NCBI GenBank assembly: GCA_964631605.1
Contig: CAZVYG010000011.1
Location: 29,647 to 93,646 of the forward strand
Reading direction: 5' to 3'
Length of the DNA stretch: 64,000 bases
From: JARKQH01 sp964631605
GTDB lineage: Bacteria > Verrucomicrobiota > Verrucomicrobiia > Limisphaerales > UBA8199
The position numbers and the translations under genes are program-made. Below are positions 25,101 to 33,362 of the stretch, piece after piece. A model generated the notes under the pieces. It made no database searches. It was not told the origin of the DNA and was given only the letters and a program-made list of their open reading frames with translations. Every line of letters begins with the position of its first letter. Position 1 is the stretch's first letter.

Positions 25101-26605
25101 CAAAAACGAAGGGCGGCATCGGCAAGCACGTGGTGCACAGCAGCGCCTGGCTGTATGGCCGCCACTTGGTGACGAATGTGCTGCACGTGTTCGTCATCGC
25201 GCTTCTGGCCAGGAAGTTGTCTCCGGGAGACTTTGGTCTCGTGGCGCTGGCCAGTGTGATCCTCCGGTTTCTCACTACGCTGGGCCCGATCGGCGTCGGC
25301 GACTACATCATTTATGATCGCGCCGAAGGCCGCGAAGAACGGGTCCATGCCGCCTTTTGGCTCAACATCGTGCTCACCCTCGCCGCCTGCGGCATTTGTT
25401 CCGCGCTCATACCCTTGGCGACTAGCTTCTACAAAATGCCTGCTCTCCAGGCAATACTGTGGGTGCTGGTCGCCCAGTTTGCGGTGGGACAGTTGGCCGC
25501 TGTTCCCGACGTCCTCCTTCGGCGCGCCTTGGATTTCAAAAGGCTCGCCCTGCGGGACACAGTTTTGGACATCCTTAACGGCGCGGGCATGGTGGCGATG
25601 GCCCTCGCTGGATTTGGCGTCTGGAGTTTGATTGTTCCCGCGTTCATTCTTGCACCGGTTCGCGTGGTTGTCGCGTTCAGGCTTGCGGGCTGGACTCCCG
25701 CACTGCCACTGAAAACATCCTCCTGGCCTGCGATCTTCCGGTACTCCTTCCATACCACGGGTGCCGGCTTGGTGACACTCCTCGCCAACGAAGGGGATAC
25801 TCTCATAATCGGGAAAAGACTCGGAGCCACAGACCTCGGTTTTTACAACCAAGCCTGGGCCTCAGCTAACCTCGTTAATCGCAACGTCACCGGCGTTGTT
25901 GCCAAGGTTGCGATGCCGGCCCTGTCTGCCGTCTCCGACGACCTGGCCCGGCTCCGGGCCGCCCTGAACCGGATGCTTCGGCTGCTGGCATTGACAAGTT
26001 TTCCCTTGCTCGTCGGGTTGATCGTGGTTGCGGACCTGTTCGTCCTGACCCTTTATGGCCCTAAATGGCAGCCATCAATCCTGCCGCTGCAAATTCTGAT
26101 CATCTTCGCCCTGCGCCAGACCGTCGGCTCTCCTACGACCGTCGTGTATAACGTGCTGGGCCGGCCCGATATCGGCTTCAAAATGGGATTGGCTTTCCTC
26201 CCCTTTTATTTTCTTTCGATCTGGCTGGGCAGTTCGTACGGCATTGTCGGGGTCGCGGTCGGCGTGACTTTCGCACGCACTGCCTTCGGCTTCATCCAGT
26301 TCACCGTCATTGCCCGCCTGGTGAAACAGTCCTTCCGCCAGATCCTGAGTCCGCTTGTGCAGCCCCTGCTAGCCGCAATCATTCTCGGAACGCTCCTCTA
26401 TGGCTGCCGGCTTCTCTTCAGCGGATTCGACATGCCTGCTGCAGCGCGGCTCGCCCTGCTCGTCCTTCTCGGAGGAGTCATCTGGTTTCTTCTGTTGGCC
26501 CGACTCTTTCCTTTGCTTTTCGAGGAAATGCTCCGAGTGGTTGACCTCCTTTCCTGCAGCCTGGGGGCCAGAATCCGACGCGTCGTACAACCGGTACTCG
26601 TGTGA
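25097..26605 (+). CDS. Wzx-like polysaccharide flippase
   Basis: A 502-residue MOP-superfamily membrane protein of the PST/WzxC type with about 12-14 predicted helices. The N-terminal VVHSSAWLYGRHLVTNVLHV and LLARKLSPGDFGLVALASVI are typical: a cytoplasmic start, first helix, then the LxPxDFGL motif. It would flip the undecaprenyl-linked repeat unit to the periplasm for the Wzy-like polymerase encoded at 39387. The ATG overlaps the 2-epimerase stop (ATGA), so the much longer open frame upstream is not part of it. Confidence 0.92.
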   Translation: MTKTKGGIGKHVVHSSAWLYGRHLVTNVLHVFVIALLARKLSPGDFGLVALASVILRFLTTLGPIGVGDYIIYDRAEGREERVHAAFWLNIVLTLAACGICSALIPLATSFYKMPALQAILWVLVAQFAVGQLAAVPDVLLRRALDFKRLALRDTVLDILNGAGMVAMALAGFGVWSLIVPAFILAPVRVVVAFRLAGWTPALPLKTSSWPAIFRYSFHTTGAGLVTLLANEGDTLIIGKRLGATDLGFYNQAWASANLVNRNVTGVVAKVAMPALSAVSDDLARLRAALNRMLRLLALTSFPLLVGLIVVADLFVLTLYGPKWQPSILPLQILIIFALRQTVGSPTTVVYNVLGRPDIGFKMGLAFLPFYFLSIWLGSSYGIVGVAVGVTFARTAFGFIQFTVIARLVKQSFRQILSPLVQPLLAAIILGTLLYGCRLLFSGFDMPAAARLALLVLLGGVIWFLLLARLFPLLFEEMLRVVDLLSCSLGARIRRVVQPVLV

Positions 26606-26656
26606 GCAAGCTGCCATGCAAACGCCGCTCAAGCCCCCTGGAAGCCAAATGAAAGC

Positions 26657-28000
26657 GTGAGCACTTCAGCAAGGAGCAAGCACGCTCTGCTCGTGTGGAT
26701 GGCCGCACTGCTTGTTGGCTTTGCTGCAGGCATGTTGACCCAGCGCGCCGGCGTTCCAGGAAAGCTAAAACAGGTTGTATTCAAGACTGCTGCCAGGAAC
26801 CGTGATGCGCCGATTCTGACGGTGCCGGAAGTCCCCAGTCAGGAACCGCCACTGGTCAGGCTCCGCGAGTTTCCTTACCCCTTCAAGTGCGCCCTGGCGA
26901 TCGCGTCCGACATTGATTATTGCTCTCTAGAAGATTTCGAGGAGATACACCGTTTCTTGAATACCACCCAAATGACCAGCATGGGACCCGGCCTGGGCCT
27001 CGACATCGGAGATAGCATGTGGATGTACGATCTGGCAGACCTTGACCCAACCGAGGGCTTTCCCCCATCAATGTCTTATTGGAAAGGCGTTACCCCTGGC
27101 CAAGCCAAACACTCCGAGCAAATTCAAGATTATGTCCGCAAGGGTTGGATTGACTCCCTCCATACCTATGGAAACTTTAGCCGCAAGGAAGGCCAATTCA
27201 CTCGTCAATTAGCCAAGGCTGCCCTCGATGAACTTTCGGCAAAGCACTTGCGCCTCGACACCTGGCTTGATCATGGCGACGAATGCAATTCGCAGGACTT
27301 TGTCGAATATAGCAAAAAAACATGGCAGAACGGGGATAACCCTCGCTCCCCTGCGTATCACACGGACCTTTTATTAAACTATGGAGTGCGCTACGCACAT
27401 GGCAAGAAACGTCAGACATTTGGAACCAAACGACTCGTCGAACCTTTAACGCTCAGAGATGGTCGAAGCATCTGGCAATTCAGCAGATACGTGCACGAGG
27501 ATTGGTATCCTAACGCGCTTAGCCGCCAACTCGCGCAAGACCACCTGAAGACACTGGTGAACGAGAACCTTTGGGAGATCGTTGCCAACCACTTTGGCGG
27601 TCCCACGCCGCAGCAAACGGGACGGCTAAAAACTCGCCCTCCCTTTGGTCGCGAGGCGCGCAGCGCGCTGCTCACACTTGCCTTCGAGTTCAGACGTGGC
27701 AATATTATGGTCCTGCGCGCGTCCCGGCTCTTGAAGTACCATATAGCATCCCTGTATCTGGATTGGGACTACGACCCGACCGCCAATCGCATCAACATCA
27801 ACGCTGTCAATGACCCCGTTCTCGGCAGATATGTTCCACAGTTGTCGGACCTCCGGGGAATAACGTTTTACCTTCCATCCCCTGAAAGTGTGGTTATTGT
27901 CCTCAACGGCGCGCAGATTCCCAGCGAGTTTGTTATGGCCAATGGCCACGACGGCACCTCTCTTAGCGCCACAATTTGGCCGTATTTCAACCATCAGTAG
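26657..28000 (+). CDS. Membrane-anchored NodB-like polysaccharide deacetylase family protein
   Basis: A 447-residue protein with one N-terminal transmembrane anchor (about residues 9-28, LLVWMAALLVGFAAGML) and a probably periplasmic domain. The NodB fold is suggested by the first-strand motif CALAIASDIDYC, by HTYGNFSR as a second metal-site motif, and by DTWLDHGDECN. It is diverged from classical deacetylases, so activity on the polymer is inferred. The GTG at 26657 is used because the signal anchor begins there. It is one of three NodB-like regions in this locus. Confidence 0.6.
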   Translation: MSTSARSKHALLVWMAALLVGFAAGMLTQRAGVPGKLKQVVFKTAARNRDAPILTVPEVPSQEPPLVRLREFPYPFKCALAIASDIDYCSLEDFEEIHRFLNTTQMTSMGPGLGLDIGDSMWMYDLADLDPTEGFPPSMSYWKGVTPGQAKHSEQIQDYVRKGWIDSLHTYGNFSRKEGQFTRQLAKAALDELSAKHLRLDTWLDHGDECNSQDFVEYSKKTWQNGDNPRSPAYHTDLLLNYGVRYAHGKKRQTFGTKRLVEPLTLRDGRSIWQFSRYVHEDWYPNALSRQLAQDHLKTLVNENLWEIVANHFGGPTPQQTGRLKTRPPFGREARSALLTLAFEFRRGNIMVLRASRLLKYHIASLYLDWDYDPTANRININAVNDPVLGRYVPQLSDLRGITFYLPSPESVVIVLNGAQIPSEFVMANGHDGTSLSATIWPYFNHQ

Positions 28001-28033
28001 ATCGCGGGCCTCGTTAACTCGTCGTAAACACTG

Positions 28034-31000
28034 ATGAACAGCGGATCCCTCGTGCCTCGAATCAGGGTGCTTCACGGTCTGGAGGATATTGCCGGGCAGC
28101 CGGGTCACTTGGCTCGGGCCCTCCGGGCCGCAGGTATTTTCGCTGAATCGTGGGTTTTGGCCCGACACCCTTTCGGATATCGCAGCGATCGGGTGCTGTA
28201 TGAAAGCGGCATGCCGCGCGGCAATGCCGCCAGACTCAGCCGCACCCGCCTTCTGCTTGAGGCCATTTGCCGTTTCAACGTGTGGCATCTTCACCGTGGC
28301 TCTTCCTTTTATCATCTAAGCAAGGATCTGCCGATTGCCAGATTACTTGGGATCAAAATTGTTCTTCACTATCGCGGCTCTGAGGTGCGACCCGTCATTG
28401 GGATGGAAGAGCTGGATCCGTTCACAGAGTCAAAACTGTTGCGCCAAATGCGATACGCTGACCTTGTCTTTGTCCACGATGGCGAGTTAGCGGAGTTAAT
28501 TAAGCCCATTTGGCCGACCCCGCTAGTGTGTCCGAATGTACTCGACCTCAGGTTCGTGGCCCCTCAGTGTCGGCAACCCTTGCGGGCGCCCGGTAAGCTT
28601 CGCGTGGTTCATGCCCCCAGCGATCCGGAAAAGAAAGGCACCCATCACGTTCGCGAGGCTGTATCCCGACTTTCGGGCGCCATTGACTATGTCGAATTGA
28701 GCAAAACGACACATGATAAGATCATCACCGCTTATACCGATGCTGACTTGGTCATTGACCAAATGTTGATCGGCACGTATGGCAACGCTTCCCTCGAAGC
28801 CATGGCGCTTGGTAAACCTGTGGTATGTTATCTCAACCCGAAATGGTCGCACTATGTGTCCCACGACCTGCCGATCATCCCATGCTCACCTCACAATTTG
28901 TTCGAGGTCCTCCAGCGCGCTGTTAATGACCGCGACTGGCTCAAGGCTGTTGGTGAACGAGGACTCAATTACGTCGGCCGATATCATACGCCGGACGCCG
29001 TCGCCCGTTTTCTAATCCCGCACTATCGAGCTCTTTTTGTAAGTCGCCCTGAGGCGCGGGGGGTCTCCTTGACAGGGCCTTCAGTAAACCTTTCGCCAGG
29101 GACGCCAATGTGTTCCGCTGACCTTCGGTGTCGTGCGATGGGGGATGCCACAAATCGTGATCACGGGAACGAGGCCCCTGCTGACCGGCTGCTCCGCCAA
29201 ATCGCGTTTGCGTGTTCTCGGGAGGACGACTTTGTGCTCAGTTTTCTTGGTTTGGCTTCTGTCTTTCTTGGAGTTCAGTTTGTGCCTTGTGATGCCGCAA
29301 GTGTTCCGGCTTCGCTGCCGACAATTAGCTATGGCGTGAACGTGGATCAGGGGCGCCTGTTTTGCATACCTCAGCTTGCGAGCTACACCCGAAACACCAT
29401 TCCCGTTGTCAGGTCGCCTTTTAACGGCCTTGGCGAGGTCACGGACACCTTTCCTTTCGATTTACCGAAAGCGGTGCGCTTTTGGCTTGCCGACGAACCT
29501 CACCGGGAGCCTTCCGCTGGCGAGTTGGACAGGCACGGCCGGATTCGGCCCGAGTGCACCCTCATCAACCAATTGGGCCTTGCAGAACATCCCGTGGTTA
29601 ACGGCTACCTGCTGCTGTTTAAGCACTGGATTGAAAAGCGCCTCGGGACCAGCACTCCAGGGCACCTGCCTCCCGGGCGCAAGTGCATTGTTGTCCTTTC
29701 GCATGATGTGGACGATCCAGTGGATCCGGGCGACCTCGGGCACAGCCTTTGGAAGATCTGGTGGTGTGGGACGCATGGCTTCTTGAAGAACATTCCCAAG
29801 GAGGCAGTTCGTTTTCTAAAGCGCTTGAAGCATCGCCGCGAATATACCGGCGACCGGCACTGGCTGTTCGAAGACATTATTCAAGAGGAAGCCAAACGCG
29901 GCTTCAAAAGCACTTTCTTCTTTGCCGCGATTCGAAACCCTCGCGACCGGCATGGTTGCGATGTCCTCTATGACATCAGGGCGCCGGGATTTCAAAACGT
30001 GTTCCGCCTGCTGCGTCAGCGTGGTATCGAAGTCGCTTTACACGGCAGCTATGGGTCTTCAGCAGACGACCTGCGGTTTTCATCTGAACTTGCACACTTG
30101 CAGGATTGCTCGGCGGCTCAGGTGAAGGGCAATAGACAACATTGCTGGCAACTGGGTAATGCCTGGTGGAGCACATTCGAGGCTTTGGCGGCGGCGGGAA
30201 TCGCGTACGATTCCTCAGTTGGGTTCAATGACATTCCGGGTTTTCGTCGTGGAATTGCCTTTCCTTTCATTCCCGTCTCCCCACACAGCGGCAAGGCGCT
30301 TGGCATCATGGAACTACCCGTGATGCTAATGGACGGGGCCTTATTTTACCGGGAGGACCTCCGAGCCGAGGACGTGCAACGGAGGTTCAAGACGCTGCTA
30401 AGCCGTTTGAAAGATTACCAGGGCGTGGGGGTGGTCAACTGGCATTCGCATACCGCTTTTCCCGGTTCGCAACAATACCGGCGATGGGGGGAGGGATATT
30501 TGACCGTCTTGTCAATTCTGGCTGAGGACCTTGAGGTCCAGGTAATGTCATGCGGTGAGGTTTATGAGTATTATCGCCGAAAATACCAGGCCTCAACCGT
30601 AGTCGTGCCAAGGCCCGTTAGCCGAACTGAGCAGATTCCCTTCGTCCGCCCGTCGCGGCCGACGTCCGCAGTCAGAGTGCTGATGGTGGGGGCTGCGAGC
30701 CGCGACGGTGACATGGCTCCGTTCATTGCGCGCCACTTCGATAGCCTGCGTGCCAATGGCATCGAGATTAGCACCCTTCCATGCCGGAACAGCCCTGGCC
30801 GCCTTTGGACGCGAGCACGGATGATGCTGTGGCAGCACGGCCCACCAAGCCTCGTGGCCAGGGAGGTTCGGGAGGCCTTTATCAAAGCAGACCTGGTTCA
30901 TTTTCAATGGCCCGGCCACCTCATTGCCTGGTTGCCCGTTGCTCGCCGCTTCAAAAAGCCAATTCTTGTTAGTTTACGCGGCCGGCAGATCAACGTGGTG

Positions 31001-31762
31001 CCGCATGTCCCGGGCCAGTATTGCTACGTTCGGCAGCTTCGGGAAGCCCTTCCGTTGTGCGATGCTTACCATTGCGTCTCCGAGCATATTAGGAATGCTG
31101 CTGAGCAGTACGGGTTGGTGCCGTCCCGGGCGAGGGTGATTCGCCCGGCAGTCGATACAACGTTCTTCACTCCTGGTAACTCCTTGGACTCCTATGGGGC
31201 GATAAGGATCGTGATGGTCGGCAGTTTGATCTGGCTAAAGGGCTACGAGTACGCCCTGATGGCCCTCTGCAAGGTCGTTCAATCGGGCCTCGACGTGGGA
31301 CTCACCATCGTCGGCGAGGGGCCGGACGAGGACAGAATCCTTCGCACGGCGGAGGATCTGGGGATTCACTCCCATGTGGCCCTCAGAACGCGTCTGTCGC
31401 CCGCCGAGATTCGACAACTTCTCCAGGATCACCACATCTTCTTGCACGCCAGCCTGAGTGAGGGGCTGGCAAACGTGGTTCTCGAGGCCATGGCCTGCGG
31501 TTTACCGGTGGTTTCAACCGACGTTGGTGGCATGCCGGAAGCCATAGATGATTCCGTGGAAGGCTACCTCGTGCCATCTCGCGCGGCGGACGCGATGGCG
31601 GATCGCCTGATGAAGTTGGCGATGAGACCGGACATTAGAATGGCCATGGGCCAAAAGGCCCGCGCTCGTGCCGTGCGGGATTTCGACCTCAAAGACCAGG
31701 GCCGGAAATTTGTTGAGCTTTACCAGGAGGTGCTATCGCAGCATGAGAATCGTGTTTCCTGA
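28034..31762 (+). CDS. Three-domain fusion: glycosyltransferase, NodB-like deacetylase, glycosyltransferase
   Basis: A 1242-residue protein. Residues about 10-340 form a GT-B glycosyltransferase (VVHAPSDPEKKGTHHV, then GNASLEAMALGKPVVCYL), related to the product of the gene at 32227. Residues about 385-840 hold a polysaccharide-deacetylase-like domain (VVLSHDVDDPVD, IEVALHGSYGSS, VGVVNWHSHTAFPGS). Residues about 880-1240 are a second GT4 enzyme (VMVGSLIWLKGYEYAL, FLHASLSEGLANVVLEAMAC, GGMPEAIDDSVEGYLV). No frameshift is visible and the linkers are ordinary sequence, not heptamers. Two sugar transfers and one deacylation may be coupled, but if all parts act in the cytoplasm the deacetylase substrate would be a lipid-linked intermediate. 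Confidence 0.85.
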   Translation: MNSGSLVPRIRVLHGLEDIAGQPGHLARALRAAGIFAESWVLARHPFGYRSDRVLYESGMPRGNAARLSRTRLLLEAICRFNVWHLHRGSSFYHLSKDLPIARLLGIKIVLHYRGSEVRPVIGMEELDPFTESKLLRQMRYADLVFVHDGELAELIKPIWPTPLVCPNVLDLRFVAPQCRQPLRAPGKLRVVHAPSDPEKKGTHHVREAVSRLSGAIDYVELSKTTHDKIITAYTDADLVIDQMLIGTYGNASLEAMALGKPVVCYLNPKWSHYVSHDLPIIPCSPHNLFEVLQRAVNDRDWLKAVGERGLNYVGRYHTPDAVARFLIPHYRALFVSRPEARGVSLTGPSVNLSPGTPMCSADLRCRAMGDATNRDHGNEAPADRLLRQIAFACSREDDFVLSFLGLASVFLGVQFVPCDAASVPASLPTISYGVNVDQGRLFCIPQLASYTRNTIPVVRSPFNGLGEVTDTFPFDLPKAVRFWLADEPHREPSAGELDRHGRIRPECTLINQLGLAEHPVVNGYLLLFKHWIEKRLGTSTPGHLPPGRKCIVVLSHDVDDPVDPGDLGHSLWKIWWCGTHGFLKNIPKEAVRFLKRLKHRREYTGDRHWLFEDIIQEEAKRGFKSTFFFAAIRNPRDRHGCDVLYDIRAPGFQNVFRLLRQRGIEVALHGSYGSSADDLRFSSELAHLQDCSAAQVKGNRQHCWQLGNAWWSTFEALAAAGIAYDSSVGFNDIPGFRRGIAFPFIPVSPHSGKALGIMELPVMLMDGALFYREDLRAEDVQRRFKTLLSRLKDYQGVGVVNWHSHTAFPGSQQYRRWGEGYLTVLSILAEDLEVQVMSCGEVYEYYRRKYQASTVVVPRPVSRTEQIPFVRPSRPTSAVRVLMVGAASRDGDMAPFIARHFDSLRANGIEISTLPCRNSPGRLWTRARMMLWQHGPPSLVAREVREAFIKADLVHFQWPGHLIAWLPVARRFKKPILVSLRGRQINVVPHVPGQYCYVRQLREALPLCDAYHCVSEHIRNAAEQYGLVPSRARVIRPAVDTTFFTPGNSLDSYGAIRIVMVGSLIWLKGYEYALMALCKVVQSGLDVGLTIVGEGPDEDRILRTAEDLGIHSHVALRTRLSPAEIRQLLQDHHIFLHASLSEGLANVVLEAMACGLPVVSTDVGGMPEAIDDSVEGYLVPSRAADAMADRLMKLAMRPDIRMAMGQKARARAVRDFDLKDQGRKFVELYQEVLSQHENRVS

Positions 31763-32168
31763 CCCGTTGATTTGGCAATCCGGGATCGAGTTCGGCTTGC
31801 AGGCGGTCGGCGAATTCCAGCGGGAGGAACGGCCGGTCAAGTGCCTCCTGCGCGACCGGGGGCCAATGCTGGAAGCGGTGACCTTCGCCGCTCTGCAGTA
31901 TGGCCTGTTGCCAATGGTGGAGTGGACGCGGCATTGGCCCCACTGGCTCAGGCCGAACGATGTGGCCGTGTTCCCACGCGTCGCTCCGGGGGACGCGGGT
32001 CCTATCCAGGAAGCGCTCCGCCAAAACGCAACGGTGATCACGAGCGATCCCGGGATTGTCATTCAGCATGCGCTGCTTCGACAGTTTCCGCGCCGCGATG
32101 TCGCCGCCCTGGTCCAATGTCTGGTGGAGGTGCGAGCCCAATCCCGCGAAACGCCTCTCACGGTTTAG
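31743..32168 (+). CDS. Small protein of unknown function
   Basis: A 141-residue open frame that begins inside the last codons of the preceding fusion gene. An AGGAGG stands 12 bases before ATG 31743. The frame opens with MRIVFPDPLIWQSGIEFGLQ, a beta-alpha start like that of a glycosyltransferase, but no known motif follows and the length is far too short for a complete one. It may be a truncated sugar-transfer domain or a small accessory protein. The following 58 bases up to the next gene hold nothing recognisable. Confidence 0.5.
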   Translation: MRIVFPDPLIWQSGIEFGLQAVGEFQREERPVKCLLRDRGPMLEAVTFAALQYGLLPMVEWTRHWPHWLRPNDVAVFPRVAPGDAGPIQEALRQNATVITSDPGIVIQHALLRQFPRRDVAALVQCLVEVRAQSRETPLTV

Positions 32169-32226
32169 AACTGCTCCTCTGTGTCCATCCGGGCTTGAAC
32201 TGCCTGTTCTGGGATAGCAGTTCAAC

Positions 32227-33318
32227 ATGAACTTATCCAAGCCATTGGCGGTTCCGAAACGCATCCTGATTGCCGGTTACGAAATCGGCGGCCAGATGCA
32301 GCTGCTCGCGGAGACGATGCGCAAGCGCTGGCATCAGGCTACGGCCTCGGCTTACAATGAGGACTTTCGCGGTTACCAGAATGACATCATGTTGGCCCGC
32401 CCAGGTGCTCGGGGTACACTGTCGCGCTTTCTGTTTTTTCTCTGGGCTCTGGCTCATTATGACATCTTCCACTTCTTCTGGGGCATCAGCCTGCTGGGCT
32501 GGAGGCGTTGGCACAACCTTGACCTGCCGCTGCTTCGATTCTTTGGCAAAAGAATCATCGTTCATTTCCGCGGACTGGACGTGGTGGACATCGCCTACTT
32601 CGATTGGCTCCGAGAGTCCGCTCGTGGCTCTGCCGGGCCTAAGCCTCCCATGAGTCGTCCGGACCAGCAGCGGAAGCTGAGGAAGTGGTTGAAATATGCC
32701 GATGTCGTCCTGGTCTCTGAGCCTGACCTCCATGGGGTCGTGCCCAACGCCATCCTCTCGCCCCAGGTCATTGACATGCAGTATTGGCAACCCACCCGTC
32801 AGCCCCAGTCGCTTCAGGATGGCATCATTCGCATCGTCCACGCCCCCTCGAGCCGGCGGAAGAAAGGCACCGATTTCATCGAGAAATCCATTGCTGAACT
32901 GCAGGCCAAGGGCCTGCCGGTTGAATTGGTGCTCGCAGAAAAGCTCCCGCATCACAAGATCAGAGAGCTTTACGAGCTTAGCGACATCGGCCTCGACCAG
33001 GTGCTTTACGGCTGGCACGGCAAGGTCTCGGTCGAACTCATGGCTTTGGGCAAACCGGTTGTCTGCTACATCAATCCGGAGTATCGCAAGTACCGTCCTG
33101 ATCTGCCGATTGTCAGCGCCGGCCCGGCGGAATTGACGCCGGTATTGCAGGACCTGGCGAAGGATACTGCCAAGCGCGCCGAGTTGGGCAGGAGGTCCCG
33201 CGAATACGTCCTTAGATATCACGACGTGGAGGTGGTGGTGGACCAGTTATTCAACCTTTATGGCATCGCGCAGAAGTCCCGGGTGCAGGAGAGCGTTCCC
33301 AATGCAAAGACGTGGTGA
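32227..33318 (+). CDS. GT-B glycosyltransferase
   Basis: A 363-residue enzyme resembling the N-terminal third of the 28034 fusion protein. Shared features are FGKRIIVHFRGLDV (compare LGIKIVLHYRGSEV), IVHAPSSRRKKGTDFI, and KVSVELMALGKPVVCYI. The two probably arose by duplication. The canonical GT4 E-x7-E is weak, so it is a distant member of the glycosyltransferase 4/GT-B clan. It would add a sugar during repeat-unit assembly; donor and acceptor are unknown. The end overlaps the possible GTG start of the next gene. Confidence 0.8.
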   Translation: MNLSKPLAVPKRILIAGYEIGGQMQLLAETMRKRWHQATASAYNEDFRGYQNDIMLARPGARGTLSRFLFFLWALAHYDIFHFFWGISLLGWRRWHNLDLPLLRFFGKRIIVHFRGLDVVDIAYFDWLRESARGSAGPKPPMSRPDQQRKLRKWLKYADVVLVSEPDLHGVVPNAILSPQVIDMQYWQPTRQPQSLQDGIIRIVHAPSSRRKKGTDFIEKSIAELQAKGLPVELVLAEKLPHHKIRELYELSDIGLDQVLYGWHGKVSVELMALGKPVVCYINPEYRKYRPDLPIVSAGPAELTPVLQDLAKDTAKRAELGRRSREYVLRYHDVEVVVDQLFNLYGIAQKSRVQESVPNAKTW

Positions 33319-33362
33319 ACGATGTGTCCCCAACCCGTGTGCTCGCCCCATGTGGCCGTCCT

